Notes under the pieces: model-generated
What the model was told of the DNA's origin: nothing
Database searches by the model: none
What the model saw: only the letters and a program-made list of their open reading frames with translations
In this document: positions 41,793 to 51,776 of the stretch, one piece after another
How positions within the stretch are numbered: position 1 is the stretch's first letter
Layout: each line of letters starts with the position of its first letter
Position numbers and translations under genes: made by a program
Source: Nitrospirae bacterium GWF2_44_13
Lineage (GTDB): Bacteria > Nitrospirota > Thermodesulfovibrionia > Thermodesulfovibrionales > UBA1546
Length of the DNA: 64,000 bases
Assembly: GCA_001805105.1 (NCBI GenBank)
Contig: MHEE01000009.1
Span: forward strand, 134,120 to 198,119
Reading direction: 5' to 3'

Positions 41793-43709
41793 TCAGGAAT
41801 TTATTGCCGTAATGCTTATGATGAGCGAGTCTTTTACTTTATTTATATCAAATGTAAATTGCTTTCCCATGGTCTCAATCCTTATATTCAGCACGCCTGC
41901 CGCCTTGTCGTCTTCCATATGAATTTCCTTGATAAATGCAGACTTGAATTTCCAGAGATTTTTTGTTTTGTTCACCGCAGGTTTCAGGCTTAGGATTATC
42001 CACTCTTTCCCGTCTATGGTTTCTGTCCTGTTTTTGTATTCAAGATTTCCCTTGGGGGCATTCATATTCATTATTATCATTGCCTTGTTTTTTGCCTCTA
42101 TAAGTGAAACCTTGCTTATCTCAAAAGATCTCTCTGCTATTTTCTTGTCTTTTACGGATTCTTTCTTCTCTGCCGTCTTTGCAGCCGTTTTCCCTTCTTC
42201 TTTTGCCACAGTTATCTGCTTGCTCTTCTTCTCACGTTTCTCTGCAGCCTTGGCTGACGGCTTTCCTTCAACTGCAGCGGGTTTTTCCACCTTTGGTTTT
42301 TCTATTACCTTGGGCTTCGGAGCAGCAGGTTTCTCCGGAGCTTTAACCGCCGCAGGAATGCTGACTTCTTTTTTCTGTTCCTTAACGGTTATTTTCCTCT
42401 CTTCTTTTCTGGGGGCAACTGAAGCTGAGACCGCAAAAGATTCGGCCTTGTCATACATAGCATCAACAGATGCAACACCATTAACAAATTCCGAGGCATG
42501 AACCCTCTTTGGAGACAACATGCCAGTGCCTGAGGCATTCAGATAAACATCATTGCCGATAAGATTATAATTCCTCACAATGTTCTTAAACCTGTCATAT
42601 ACCTCTACCTTTATCCTGAATCTCTGGCCTGCAACCGCCGAATCAGGTGTAACAACCACAAAGCTCTCAGGAGCAGAAGGATTTATTCTTACTGCCGTGC
42701 TTTTGCCCTGCTGGCTCATGCCGCTCTCGGATGCAACTATGCTTATTTCTTCGGCTTTTTCATACCTCATTTTTACAACTGCCCGTCCATTTTTAAACTC
42801 TGACTGCCCTATAAAAGACGGCGATACTTTTGCCTGTCCTGTAGAGCTGATATTCACGCCTCTGCCGGAAGATGAATAATTGTCCATAGGGTTGTCAAAC
42901 GCATCGAATGTGCTTATGGTTACTTCAAACGGCTCTCCTGCAGCTGCTTCTTTCGGCGCATAGATTTTAAAATAGCTTAATCCCGCGGACATCACCTTAA
43001 AAGCAGGGCTTGCGCCTCTGCTTCCTGTGGCTGTATCATGAACTTCAATTGCTGATTCGCCTGTCTTTTCAGCCATAAGCGTAGCAATGCTTACACCGTT
43101 TCTGAATACCATATCCGCGCTTACAATCTTTAAGCCTGCTGTTCCGGCAAGCGCAAGTTTTATATTTTTACTTTCTATGTCCGTATCGGCAACAGGATTG
43201 TTATACGCATCCCTTGCAATAACTTTTATATCAAACTTATTCCCTGCCGTAACAGCAGGAGGAGACTGAATAAAAAAGTGATCCAGCTTATTGGGCTGGA
43301 TTGCTACTTCTTTTGTCACAACAGGCACCGTCCCTCCGGCCTCAAAAATAGACAGCACAACAACTTCTGCCTTATTCCCTGTTACAGTAATGCCGGCGCT
43401 GCCTCCCATGAACGACGCAGCCTTTAAGATTGCGGGCTGCACCTGAGCTGAACCTGAAACTGAAACCTTAAACTCCTTGCCCGTCTCTGCAAAATTCGTA
43501 ATCAGGTTGTCATGCATGTCGTATGCCTGCAGCTTAACTATAACTCCTTCGCCTGCCCTGACTTTTTCAGGCAATTGCACTGCAAAGTGGTCAAAACCCC
43601 CGGGCTTCACTATGATATTTCCGCTATGCGACACGCTTGATGCGGCCAATACTAATAAAACGGCAACCATAGATAACAACAAGCTTTTCGGACTAAAAAT
43701 ATTTTTCAT
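41793..43709 (-). CDS. Exported protein with Ig-like repeats and C-terminal AMIN domain
   Basis: 638 aa. Signal peptide (1-29), then four repeated Ig-like modules of about 100 residues, each opening with a phrase like FAVQLPEKVRAGEGVIVKLQAYD or YFKIYAPKEAAAGEPFEVTI and holding YDRF/DAYDN-type turns. A long Lys/Ala/Pro-rich linker (about 440-525) leads to an AMIN-like domain (SKVSLIEAKNKAMIIMNMNAP, SFDINKVKDSLIISI-like end). AMIN domains bind peptidoglycan or secretin components, so this is probably an envelope structural protein. No enzymatic motif. Confidence 0.75.
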   Translation of the reverse strand: MKNIFSPKSLLLSMVAVLLVLAASSVSHSGNIIVKPGGFDHFAVQLPEKVRAGEGVIVKLQAYDMHDNLITNFAETGKEFKVSVSGSAQVQPAILKAASFMGGSAGITVTGNKAEVVVLSIFEAGGTVPVVTKEVAIQPNKLDHFFIQSPPAVTAGNKFDIKVIARDAYNNPVADTDIESKNIKLALAGTAGLKIVSADMVFRNGVSIATLMAEKTGESAIEVHDTATGSRGASPAFKVMSAGLSYFKIYAPKEAAAGEPFEVTISTFDAFDNPMDNYSSSGRGVNISSTGQAKVSPSFIGQSEFKNGRAVVKMRYEKAEEISIVASESGMSQQGKSTAVRINPSAPESFVVVTPDSAVAGQRFRIKVEVYDRFKNIVRNYNLIGNDVYLNASGTGMLSPKRVHASEFVNGVASVDAMYDKAESFAVSASVAPRKEERKITVKEQKKEVSIPAAVKAPEKPAAPKPKVIEKPKVEKPAAVEGKPSAKAAEKREKKSKQITVAKEEGKTAAKTAEKKESVKDKKIAERSFEISKVSLIEAKNKAMIIMNMNAPKGNLEYKNRTETIDGKEWIILSLKPAVNKTKNLWKFKSAFIKEIHMEDDKAAGVLNIRIETMGKQFTFDINKVKDSLIISITAINS

Positions 43710-43751
43710 TGTTCTTCTCCTATCAGAATAGGACTTTTTTTCACGTATGTA

Positions 43752-43781
43752 TGAATACCATATTTCACAATATTATGTCAA
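43752..43781 (-). promoter_or_regulatory. Candidate sigma70 promoter of the AMIN/Ig-like gene
   Basis: TTGACA, 18 bases, TATTCA on the minus strand, followed by about 42 bases to the ATG. Confidence 0.45.
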
Positions 43782-43827
43782 AGGAAAATCGCAGGCTTCC
43801 AACAATTTTTTCATCTGTGATTTTTTC

Positions 43828-43856
43828 TTGACAACAATTCTACTACATGCTATAAA
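43828..43856 (+). promoter_or_regulatory. Strong sigma70 promoter of cspA
   Basis: TTGACA, 17 bases, TATAAA, about 62 bases before the cspA ATG. Confidence 0.85.
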
Positions 43857-43858
43857 AG

Positions 43859-43907
43859 TTTACCCTGTTTTTCAGGTAAATTATCTTCTCGCAACGAGAA
43901 AAGGAGG
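43859..43907 (+). promoter_or_regulatory. Structured cspA leader
   Basis: Two short hairpins in the 5' leader: TTTACC with GGTAAA (43859-43880, T-rich loop) and TTCTCG-CAA-CGAGAA (43886-43900), whose end runs into the Shine-Dalgarno AAGGAGG. This arrangement could give temperature-dependent ribosome access, as in other csp genes. Confidence 0.5.
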
Positions 43908-43918
43908 ATTCAGGCAGT

Positions 43919-44125
43919 ATGCCGTTTGAAGGAAAAGTAAAATGGTTCAACGAGACAAAAGGTTACGGGTTTATCCAGCAGGACAATGGCACGGATGTGT
44001 TTGTGCATTATTCGTCTATTGCAAACGACGGATTCAAGACTCTTGCCGAGGGCCAGAGAGTACAGTTTGATATTGTAGAAGGCGAGCGGGGCCCAAAAGC
44101 TGCAAACGTAGTAAAATTACAATAG
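43919..44125 (+). CDS. cspA: Cold-shock protein
   Basis: 68 aa OB-fold. RNP1 KGYGFIQQ and RNP2 VFVHYSSI are intact, and [11 protein letters not shown] ends the protein. RNA chaperone that binds single-stranded nucleic acid. ATG is 12 bases from AAGGAGG. Followed by a terminator, so probably a single-gene unit. Confidence 0.96.
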   Translation: MPFEGKVKWFNETKGYGFIQQDNGTDVFVHYSSIANDGFKTLAEGQRVQFDIVEGERGPKAANVVKLQ

Positions 44126-44153
44126 AACTGCATATTAAAGAAATTTCAGTCAT

Positions 44154-44190
44154 CGAAGGGGTCTGTTTATCCTTAGCCCCTTTCTTTACT
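44154..44190 (+). terminator. Rho-independent terminator of cspA
   Basis: GAAGGGG pairs with CCCCTTTC around a 15-base loop, followed by T-rich TTTCTTTACTT. Confidence 0.6.
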
Positions 44191-44221
44191 TAATCTATAT
44201 TGAATTTCTAAAGGAAAAGAA

Positions 44222-45148
44222 ATGAGAAAAAAAGTATCCGTAATCGGGGCAGGAAATGTAGGCGCATCTGCAGCGCAGATGGTTGTTCAGGCATCACTCG
44301 CCGATGTTGTTCTTTTTGATATTGCAGACGGAATTCCTCAGGGAAAGGCCCTTGATATTGCAGAGGCATGTCCCATCTGGAATTCTTCTGTTTCCGTGAA
44401 GGGGACTAACAGTTATGCCGACACTAAAGACTCCGACATTGTAGTGATTACTGCCGGATTTCCAAGAAAACCCAATATGTCGCGCGATGACCTCCTGCAT
44501 GCGAATGCCGATGTTGTTAAGGCAGTGTCAGGCGCAATTGCAAAAACTTCTCCGAATGCCATCGTTATTATCGTAACAAATCCGATGGATGTAATGGCTC
44601 AGCTTGCATGGAAGACTACGGAGTTTTCATGCAAGCGGGTAATAGGAATGGGCGGGATACTTGATGCAGCCAGATTGAGGGCGTTTCTTTCATGGGAACT
44701 TAATGTGTCACCGGAAGATATAGAAACCATTGTGCTTGGAGGGCACGGAGACCAGATGGTTCCGCTCCCGAGGTTCACCACCGTAAAGGGCATAGCAATA
44801 ACAGAATTTCTGAAAAAAAAGACAATTGATTCGATAGTGCACCGGACACGGAACGGAGGAGCCGAAATAGTAAGCCTGCTTAAATCCGGAAGCGCATACT
44901 ATGCGCCTGCCGCCGCAGTCGTCCAGATGATCAAATCAATTTTACTCGATGAAAAGCGCTTGATTCCCTGCGCGGCGTACCTTAACGGAGAATACGGAAT
45001 GAAAGATGTGTATCTTGGCGTGCCCGTTATCCTCGGCAGAGAGGGAGTTGAGAGAGTATTTGAGATTAAGCTTACAAAGGAAGAAAGAGCACAGCTTAAA
45101 GAATCATGCTCTGCCGTAAAAAAACTGATCAAAAAACTTTCAATATAA
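44222..45148 (+). CDS. mdh: Malate dehydrogenase (LDH-like type)
   Basis: 308 aa. NAD-binding GAGNVGASAAQ, Asp in LFDIADGIPQGKALD, the malate-specifying Arg in AGFPRKPNMSRDDLL, TNPMDVMAQLAW and catalytic GGHGDQMVPLPR. Oxidises malate to oxaloacetate with NAD. Starts 28 bases ahead of the NDK gene's neighbour unit; the following gene begins 27 bases after the stop behind GGAAGGA, so the two form an operon. Confidence 0.95.
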   Translation: MRKKVSVIGAGNVGASAAQMVVQASLADVVLFDIADGIPQGKALDIAEACPIWNSSVSVKGTNSYADTKDSDIVVITAGFPRKPNMSRDDLLHANADVVKAVSGAIAKTSPNAIVIIVTNPMDVMAQLAWKTTEFSCKRVIGMGGILDAARLRAFLSWELNVSPEDIETIVLGGHGDQMVPLPRFTTVKGIAITEFLKKKTIDSIVHRTRNGGAEIVSLLKSGSAYYAPAAAVVQMIKSILLDEKRLIPCAAYLNGEYGMKDVYLGVPVILGREGVERVFEIKLTKEERAQLKESCSAVKKLIKKLSI

Positions 45149-45175
45149 CTATACTTTTAAGGAAGGAACCTTTAA

Positions 45176-45916
45176 ATGCGTAAAGAAAAAAACGAGCAGA
45201 CACTTGTATTGATCAAGCCGGACGCCCTGAAAAATTCACTGACAGGATATGTGCTTTCCCAGCTTTCAGAGTTTCATACCGGCCTGCGTTTTGCAGGCGC
45301 AAAGATAGTGCATGTGAGCAGGATGCTTGCAGAGGAACACTATGACGAACACAGGGGTAAAGTGTTTTACCATTCACTGATTGAATATATCATGGGGCTT
45401 CTTCATTATCCTGATGAACCCAACAGGCGCAGAGTAATAGCCCTTGTTTATCAGGGCCCTGATGCAGTGAAAAAGATGCGGGAAATCTGCGGGCCTACCA
45501 ATCCTCACGTTGCCCGTGAGACAAAACCGGGATGCATTCGCGCATTGGGGACAGTTGTTCCTCTAAAAGATGCTGCAGGAAACGAGATCGGCGAGAGGAT
45601 GGACAATCTCATCCACGCTTCAGCTGCTGATAACGAGGCTGAACGGGAAATCAAACTCTGGTTTAAACCAACGGATTTTTCACCGTTTATGCGTTCATAT
45701 CCTACAGTGATAAACGAAGAAGACCATTATTATTTAAAGAACGGCAAGCTCTATATTGCTCATGAGCCGGGCAGCGTGTGCCTGATTGCTCCCGGTGATA
45801 TTGTCTGGAAATCTGATTTTGACGCGCTGCGTTCACTGAGCAGGAGTTTGCCTGCCGCCTCTTCTCTTGAATCAGTGGCCGCCAAATATCTCATGAATTA
45901 TACCGTGGAAAAATAG
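45176..45916 (+). CDS. Extended nucleoside-diphosphate-kinase-like protein
   Basis: 246 aa against about 140 for standard NDK. The kinase core is present (QTLVLIKPDAL, GPTNPHVARETKPGCIRALG, active His in NLIHASAADNEAEREI) but carries a short insert (VPLKDAAGNEIGER) before the His loop and a C-terminal extension of about 75 residues. The His and Arg residues needed for phosphotransfer appear intact, though the Gly-rich TNPxxAxPGTIR loop is altered to NPHVARETKPGCIR. Standard NTP synthesis or a variant regulatory role both possible. Confidence 0.85.
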   Translation: MRKEKNEQTLVLIKPDALKNSLTGYVLSQLSEFHTGLRFAGAKIVHVSRMLAEEHYDEHRGKVFYHSLIEYIMGLLHYPDEPNRRRVIALVYQGPDAVKKMREICGPTNPHVARETKPGCIRALGTVVPLKDAAGNEIGERMDNLIHASAADNEAEREIKLWFKPTDFSPFMRSYPTVINEEDHYYLKNGKLYIAHEPGSVCLIAPGDIVWKSDFDALRSLSRSLPAASSLESVAAKYLMNYTVEK

Positions 45917-45925
45917 AAGGGTTTA

Positions 45926-45954
45926 TTGACTTTAACAACTGAAAAAAGTATTAT
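45926..45954 (+). promoter_or_regulatory. Sigma70 promoter of clpC
   Basis: TTGACT, 17 bases, TATTAT, with 41 bases to the ATG and GAGGAG upstream of it. No CIRCE or CtsR-type repeat is seen. Confidence 0.7.
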
Positions 45955-45995
45955 TTAAATAAGAACGACAGAACTTCGCAGAGGAGATTTATTCA

Positions 45996-48440
45996 ATGTT
46001 TGAGAAGTTCACAGAGCGCGGCAGAAAAGTAATAATCTACGCAAGGGAAGAGGCTGAAAAGCGCCAGAACGATTACCTTGGGACAGAGCATCTCCTGCTC
46101 GCTCTTCTGAGAGAAGAAGAGGGAATAAGCGCAGCAATAATCAAAAAGATGGGCATCTCAATAGAAGAGGTGCGCATGGAAGTAGAGCGGAAACTCCCCT
46201 ACGGCACAAATGTGCTTACATTCGGCGACATACCGTTTACCCCGCGTGCAAAAAAAGTCCTTGAGCTTGCGGTGGAAGAAGCAAGGCTTATCGGCCACAG
46301 CTATATAGGAAGCGAACATCTTCTGCTCGGCATTCTGCGCGAAGACGAAGGAATAGCGGGCAGAACGCTTCGAAGCCTCGGAGCAAACCTTCTGGCTGCA
46401 AGGCAGCTTGCAATAAATTTCTCGATGAGGCCTCAGGCGCATACAGTAAGAGAAAGACGGAGCGCAACGCCTGCCCTTGATGAATTCGGCAGGGATCTGA
46501 CACAGATGGCAAAGGAAGGCAAGCTGGACCCTGTAATCGGCAGGGAGGATGAGATTGAGCGCGTGCTTCAGATACTCGGCAGGAGAATAAAAAATAATCC
46601 AGTGGTAATCGGCGAGCCGGGCGTAGGCAAAACAGCGATTGTTGAAGGCCTTGCGCAGAAAATCGTAGTGGGCGATGTGCCTGAAAATCTTTTTGGCAAA
46701 CGAATCGTATCCCTCGACCTCGGCGCTCTCATAGCAGGGACCAAATACAGGGGGCAGTTTGAAGAGAGGCTGAAGGTTGTGATGAAGGAAATCACCCACA
46801 CAGACAATGTGATTCTCTTCGTTGATGAACTCCATACATTAATAGGCGCAGGCGCCGCAGAGGGCTCCGTTGATGCGTCAAGCATGCTTAAACCGGCCCT
46901 GTCCAGAGGCGAGATTCAATGCATCGGCGCAACAACGCCTGACGAATACAGAAAATATATAGAAAAAGACGGAGCGCTGGAGAGAAGATTCCAGCCGATA
47001 AATGTTGAGCCTCCTGCGGTAGGCGCAACAATAGATATTCTGACAGGGTTAAGAAGCAGATACGAATCGCATCACAGAGTAAAAATCAGCGATGACGCCA
47101 TAACAGCGGCCTCAAAGCTGTCCGACCGGTATATATCCGACAGGAATCTGCCGGATAAGGCAATTGACGTTATTGATGAAACAGGCGCAAGGGTCAACCT
47201 CAAAAGATATACGCCTCCGGGAGAGATAAAAGAACTTGAACATGATATAGCAAGGCTGACAAGAGAAAAAAACCTTTATGTAAAGCTTCACGACATTGAG
47301 AAGGCCGCATCCATACGAAACGAGGAAGAAAAGCTTAAAAAGCTTCACGACCAGATATTGAAGCAATGGAAGGACAACCTCAATAAAGAAATTCCGGTCA
47401 TATCAGAAGATGATGTGACCTACACGGTTGCAAAGATGACAGGCATCCCGCTCCTAAGGCTGGAAGAAAAAGAATCGGAAAAACTCCTGAAAATGGAAGA
47501 AGTTATCCATAACAGAATAATCTCTCAGGATGAGGCTATAAAAGCCGTATCAAAAGCCATCAGGAGGTCAAGGGCAGGACTGAAGAGCAAGAAAAAACCT
47601 ATAGGTTCATTCTTCTTTTTAGGCCCGACAGGGGTTGGAAAGACCGAACTTGCAAAAGCGCTTGCAGAGTTCCTCTTCAATGACGAGAATGCCCTTATTA
47701 AAGTTGACATGTCAGAATACATGGAGAGGTTCAATGTCTCCAAACTGACAGGAGCGCCTCCGGGATATGTAGGCTATGAAGAGGGCGGCCAGCTTACTGA
47801 AAAAATCAGAAAAAAACCATATTCTGTCATTCTCTTTGATGAGATAGAAAAGGCGCATCCCGACATATTTAACATACTGCTTCAAGTGCTTGATGAAGGC
47901 ATTCTGACAGACAGTTTCGGCAGAAAGGTTGACTTTAAAAACGCGGTAATAATCATGACCTCAAATATAGGCGCAAGGATTATTGAAAAAGCAACTCCTA
48001 TGGGCTTCCAGAGAACCAGGGCAGATGACGTCTATCAGAAGATAAAGGATAATGTACTCGTTGAGCTCAAAAAAGCATTTAATCCTGAATTCCTTAACCG
48101 TGTTGATGAGATAGTCGTATTTCATCCTCTTGAAAAAGAACAGTTGTTCTCTATTATCGACCTGCTTATAAACGAGACCAACAAGCAGCTGCTTGAACAG
48201 GATATTGTTGTAGAAATAGACCACGCCGTTAAAGAGTGGCTTGTAAAAAACTACTATCAGCCAAACTACGGCGCAAGGCCCATGAGAAGAGCCGTGCAGA
48301 AAGAAATCGAGGATCCGCTGTCAGAAGAACTGCTCAAAGGCAGATTCAAAGGCACTAATAAGATAAAAGTTGTGCTTGAAGCTGGAACACCGGTTTTTCT
48401 TGAAACCGAAGAGGCTCAGGTGCTTTCCGGAGTAAATTGA
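45996..48440 (+). CDS. clpC: ATP-dependent Clp protease ATPase ClpC
   Basis: 814 aa. Clp_N repeats ([34 protein letters not shown]), first AAA+ ([16 protein letters not shown]), UVR-like middle domain ([18 protein letters not shown]), second AAA+ ([18 protein letters not shown]), and ClpB-D2-small C-terminus. Unfolds substrates for ClpP. Strong promoter and Shine-Dalgarno GAGGAG. No ctsR, mcsA or mcsB is adjacent. clpP is not in the window. Confidence 0.96.
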   Translation: MFEKFTERGRKVIIYAREEAEKRQNDYLGTEHLLLALLREEEGISAAIIKKMGISIEEVRMEVERKLPYGTNVLTFGDIPFTPRAKKVLELAVEEARLIGHSYIGSEHLLLGILREDEGIAGRTLRSLGANLLAARQLAINFSMRPQAHTVRERRSATPALDEFGRDLTQMAKEGKLDPVIGREDEIERVLQILGRRIKNNPVVIGEPGVGKTAIVEGLAQKIVVGDVPENLFGKRIVSLDLGALIAGTKYRGQFEERLKVVMKEITHTDNVILFVDELHTLIGAGAAEGSVDASSMLKPALSRGEIQCIGATTPDEYRKYIEKDGALERRFQPINVEPPAVGATIDILTGLRSRYESHHRVKISDDAITAASKLSDRYISDRNLPDKAIDVIDETGARVNLKRYTPPGEIKELEHDIARLTREKNLYVKLHDIEKAASIRNEEEKLKKLHDQILKQWKDNLNKEIPVISEDDVTYTVAKMTGIPLLRLEEKESEKLLKMEEVIHNRIISQDEAIKAVSKAIRRSRAGLKSKKKPIGSFFFLGPTGVGKTELAKALAEFLFNDENALIKVDMSEYMERFNVSKLTGAPPGYVGYEEGGQLTEKIRKKPYSVILFDEIEKAHPDIFNILLQVLDEGILTDSFGRKVDFKNAVIIMTSNIGARIIEKATPMGFQRTRADDVYQKIKDNVLVELKKAFNPEFLNRVDEIVVFHPLEKEQLFSIIDLLINETNKQLLEQDIVVEIDHAVKEWLVKNYYQPNYGARPMRRAVQKEIEDPLSEELLKGRFKGTNKIKVVLEAGTPVFLETEEAQVLSGVN

Positions 48441-48496
48441 CTTCACAAAGTTCCTTAAAAATTACCAATAAGGAGCAATAAGGAGTCTATTGCTGA

Positions 48497-49033
48497 TTGA
48501 AAGCTAAATCTTTAATCCTCTTATCTCTCTTTCTTATCGGAGTTTTTTTGATAACCTACAGCTTAAGCCGTCACGATGTTAAGGAGAAAACTGCTTTTGA
48601 AGGTTTATACGCGCCTGAATTTGAGCTTGAGGATGCCGCAAGCGGAAAAAAAATGTTATCCTCAGAACTCAAAGGGAAGGTTTTATTTATTAATTTTTGG
48701 GCATCGTGGTGCAGTTCGTGCCGGGAAGAAATGCCGTCAATCGCTAAGCTCTCCAAACATTTCTCAACCAATCAGGATTTCATCCTGCTGCCAATCCTTT
48801 ACAGGGACAGCCCGCAGGATGCCGTAAATTATTTGAAGGAGAGCGGATTCAATCTGCCTGCGCTGATTGACAGGAACGGAAAAGCCGCCAGAGCCTTTGG
48901 CCTGAGGGGAATTCCGGAAACATACATCGTGGATAAAAAAGGCATTACCAGAAAAAAAGTCATCGGGCCCTATGAGTGGGATTCTCCTGATGTTCTGGCA
49001 TTTATCTCAGGACTGCTCTCGGAGATCCGCTGA
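48497..49033 (+). CDS. TlpA/ResA-like membrane-anchored thiol-disulfide oxidoreductase
   Basis: 178 aa. N-terminal anchor (about 5-21), then a thioredoxin fold with WASWCSSCREEMP (Cys about residues 72 and 75) and cis-Pro GIPETYIV. Probably reduces apocytochrome c or other envelope thiols; c-type cytochromes are encoded at 53-54 kb. TTG start at 48497, with AAGGAG about 11 bases upstream; no ATG is in a suitable place. Confidence 0.88.
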   Translation: MKAKSLILLSLFLIGVFLITYSLSRHDVKEKTAFEGLYAPEFELEDAASGKKMLSSELKGKVLFINFWASWCSSCREEMPSIAKLSKHFSTNQDFILLPILYRDSPQDAVNYLKESGFNLPALIDRNGKAARAFGLRGIPETYIVDKKGITRKKVIGPYEWDSPDVLAFISGLLSEIR

Positions 49034-49062
49034 GGCGGAAAAGAATAACCCTTCACTGAACT

Positions 49063-49587
49063 ATGGGCAAACCCGCAAATCCTAAACCGGCGCTGTTATT
49101 CACCGGAATTCTCTATTCTGATAAATCTTACTTATCAAAGGCAAAAGAATCCCTGTTAGAAATCTTCGGCTCCACACTTTTGGAAACACCTTCTGTTAGC
49201 TGGGATTATTCAGAATACTACAAAGAGGAAATCGGCTCACCTATAATGAGAACCTTTATTTTCTTTAAAGACCTCATAAACCGTGCTGAGATTGCTGACA
49301 TTAAACTCAGGACCAACGATATTGAAACATCCCTTTCAATAGACGGCAAAAGAAAAGTCAACCTTGACCCCGGATACCTCACACTCGCAAATGTCATCCT
49401 TGCAACAACAAAGGGCTATGCGCACAGGATTTATCTCGGCAAAGGCATCTACGGAGAGGTCTCTCTGCTGTATAGAGAAAAAGACAAGGCCTTTGTGCCA
49501 AACATCTTTACATATTCGGACTATCAGGATAAAAAATGTATTGAGATGTTTGTCAAGGCAAGAGAGTTTTTGAAACTAAAGAAATAG
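49063..49587 (+). CDS. DUF4416 family protein
   Basis: 174 aa. PALLFTGILYSDKSYLSKAKESL, YYKEEIGSPIMRTFIFF, and NLDPGYLTLANVILATTKGYAHRIYLGKGIYGEVSLLY are the DUF4416 conserved blocks. Family function not known. Convergent with proB (6 bases between stops). Confidence 0.9.
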   Translation: MGKPANPKPALLFTGILYSDKSYLSKAKESLLEIFGSTLLETPSVSWDYSEYYKEEIGSPIMRTFIFFKDLINRAEIADIKLRTNDIETSLSIDGKRKVNLDPGYLTLANVILATTKGYAHRIYLGKGIYGEVSLLYREKDKAFVPNIFTYSDYQDKKCIEMFVKAREFLKLKK

Positions 49588-49593
49588 ATTCAC

Positions 49594-50691
49594 CTACAAA
49601 ATCACAAGGTTATCCCTGTGAATTACCTCGTCGGAATATCTGTATCCCAGCGCCTTTTCCACATCCGTTGTCTTTCTGCCTTTTATCTTTTCTATCTCTG
49701 CTGAGGAATAGTTCGTAATTCCCTTTGCAAGCTTTTTCCTGTCCGAATCAATGCAATATACAGCATCGCCTATCTCAAAAACACCTGTAACAGCAGTAAT
49801 CCCTGAAGGCAGGAGGCTTTTGCCTCCGTGAAGCAGAGCCTTAACAGCTCCTTCATCTATGTGCAGGCTGCCCTTTGCGCGGCTTCCATAGACTATCCAA
49901 CCCTTGCGCGCAGAGAGCCTCTCTCTAACAGGCATAAATTCCGTTCCGTGATGATTGCCTTTTAAGAGAGACACAATCAATCCGCTCTTTTTGCCGCTTA
50001 TTATATTTACAGCGATCCCATTGTTTACAGTTCTCTTTGCCGCAAGGATTTTTGAATACATCCCTCCTGTGCCTACAGCGCTCCCTGCGCCCCCTGCCAC
50101 TGCCTCAATCTCCGCTGTAATCTCATTGACTGTTTTTATCAGGACTGACTGACGGCTTTTCTTAGGGTCTGCGGAAAAAAGGCCCTCCACATCAGAGAGA
50201 ATTATCAGCCTTTCAGCATCAACAAGCCCGGCGACAAGCGAAGCAAGGTTGTCATTATCGCCGAATTTTATTTCATCAGTTGCAACTGTATCGTTCTCAT
50301 TGATTATCGGGATAACACCGTATGAAAGCAGTGTGTCAAGCGTGTTCTTGGAATTGATGTATCTCTTCCTGTCCGTAAAATCATCCCGAGTGAGCAGAAC
50401 CTGCGCAACCTTTTTGCCGAATTCTCCGAAGCTCTTTTCATAAGCCCACATCAGGCTGCTCTGGCCTACGGCAGCCGCAGCCTGCTTAAGCTGTATATCC
50501 TTCGGCTTTTCCTTCAGCCCGAGTTTTCTCATGCCAGCTGCAACAGCGCCTGAAGAGACAAGGACGACCTCACAGCCCATATCCTGCGCATCCCTGATAT
50601 CAGACGCAATAGCCGTAATGCGCCTTGTATCAAGCCCGTCTTTCTCATCAGCGACTATGTTACTGCCGACTTTTACAACAATCCTTTTCAT
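49594..50691 (-). CDS. proB: Glutamate 5-kinase with PUA domain
   Basis: 365 aa. Amino-acid kinase domain (IVVKVGSNIVADE, VSSGAVAAGM, LLTRDDF, INENDTVATDEIKFGDND, GTGGMYSKILAAK) and a C-terminal PUA domain (about 275-355). First step of proline synthesis. proA is not next to it. Transcribed from a promoter-leader cassette of which a copy lies 1.4 kb away. Confidence 0.96.
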   Translation of the reverse strand: MKRIVVKVGSNIVADEKDGLDTRRITAIASDIRDAQDMGCEVVLVSSGAVAAGMRKLGLKEKPKDIQLKQAAAAVGQSSLMWAYEKSFGEFGKKVAQVLLTRDDFTDRKRYINSKNTLDTLLSYGVIPIINENDTVATDEIKFGDNDNLASLVAGLVDAERLIILSDVEGLFSADPKKSRQSVLIKTVNEITAEIEAVAGGAGSAVGTGGMYSKILAAKRTVNNGIAVNIISGKKSGLIVSLLKGNHHGTEFMPVRERLSARKGWIVYGSRAKGSLHIDEGAVKALLHGGKSLLPSGITAVTGVFEIGDAVYCIDSDRKKLAKGITNYSSAEIEKIKGRKTTDVEKALGYRYSDEVIHRDNLVIL

Positions 50692-50700
50692 AGTTTTATC

Positions 50701-50748
50701 CTTGCAGAATTATACATCACCGCTGGTCTTACTGTCATCAGTTTTTAT
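50701..50748 (-). promoter_or_regulatory. proB promoter and leader; copy 1 of a 48-bp direct repeat
   Basis: Minus strand: ATGACA, 18 bases, TATAAT, then TCTGCAAG up to the proB ribosome site. The same 48 bases with about six changes stand at 52100-52147, before the accessory gene at 51777-52088. Confidence 0.7.
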
Positions 50749-51011
50749 TGATTATTGCAGGAATGGAGTGTTAATTCTCACTGAAGATTAACCGCTTTTT
50801 TAGCGAAAATAGTTCGTCCTAAATGTTAAGTATACCTACAAGTCGCAAACAAGAGTATTTTGACAATGCGAATTTCTCACAGAACTCCGCATTTTTAAGA
50901 AGACGATATGTCTGATTGTTTCAATTGGGAATTAACGACGGCAATGAGGCGCAGGAGCAACCATTTCTTGAAAACCAGCCGAGACAACCACCTGTTGCCT
51001 ATATTGATTTG
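50749..51011. other. AT-rich stretch without a convincing gene
   Basis: With the promoter before it this makes the only gene-free gap over 300 bases (50692-51011). A plus-strand reading from about 50920 gives an uninterrupted peptide-like run (QEQPFLENQPRQPPVAYIDLLNR) that enters the opposite gene; it may be a gene remnant. Nothing else is seen. Confidence 0.4.
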
Positions 51012-51599
51012 TTAAACCGCCTTTTTTGCTCTTCGTATTTCATCGTCTTTCATTATGCGACGCCAGTAAAGCAGGTGATACAATCCATTGAATAACCAGT
51101 AATATCTGTGATGCAATGGATATGTTTTGTTATAAATATCATTGGCATACTGCTCCGCAAAATTTTCTGATGCAGTATCATCATCTTTTGTCTGTATTGT
51201 AGCCTTGAGATTGTAAACATGGTGGCCGAGTTCATGGAGTAAGGTATGGATGATAAAGTATTTGCCGAATGTGCGAATAAAGACGGCGTCGAGGAATCTA
51301 CTTAGTTTCCCTTTTGGATGGTTTTCAGGTAACAAGTGACCCAAATTTTGATTCAAGTAAATATCGAGTTCTGCACCTTCTTCCTCCGTAAACGGATAAT
51401 GCCCTCCACGTGCGACTACAGGAAAGTGAGAAGGACATTCGTCATAAATATTGATGTTTTCGACTGATTTCAGATGCTCTTTGGGCACGCAAGTTAATGC
51501 TTCTTCTATGTATCGTCGAAAGAATTCAATATCAAATGCATGTGTATAATCCACTATGTTTACACTGCGAAATTGTCCTATATTAATGCCTTTGGTCAT
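51012..51599 (-). CDS. Putative zinc metalloprotease-like accessory protein
   Basis: 195 aa. The HTLLHELGHHVYNL motif (HExxH plus extra His) and a downstream acid in ASENFAEQYANDIY are consistent with a zincin such as ImmA/IrrE-like or M78/SprT peptidases, but no close family was recognised. AT-rich relative to the neighbours and lies in a patch bounded by a duplicated promoter. Starts with ATG and a weak ribosome site. Role unknown. Confidence 0.6.
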   Translation of the reverse strand: MTKGINIGQFRSVNIVDYTHAFDIEFFRRYIEEALTCVPKEHLKSVENINIYDECPSHFPVVARGGHYPFTEEEGAELDIYLNQNLGHLLPENHPKGKLSRFLDAVFIRTFGKYFIIHTLLHELGHHVYNLKATIQTKDDDTASENFAEQYANDIYNKTYPLHHRYYWLFNGLYHLLYWRRIMKDDEIRRAKKAV

Positions 51600-51776
51600 T
51601 TTCTATTTAAGGTTTAACATATAATATATCCACAGGGCATTTTCTGATTTTATGACTGGAATATAGCATAACGTTGCACAAATAGAAAAGAAAAAAATCT
51701 TTTAAATCAGCGGGAGAAAATATGCGTCGAAACTGAGCATTACGTGTAGAAAGATGCAGCATGGAACTATGGAGGT

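Noticed and set aside
50920..51020. Peptide-like plus-strand run near QPPVAYIDLLNR
   Set aside because: No start codon with a ribosome site, it is short, and it enters the opposite-strand gene; at most a remnant.
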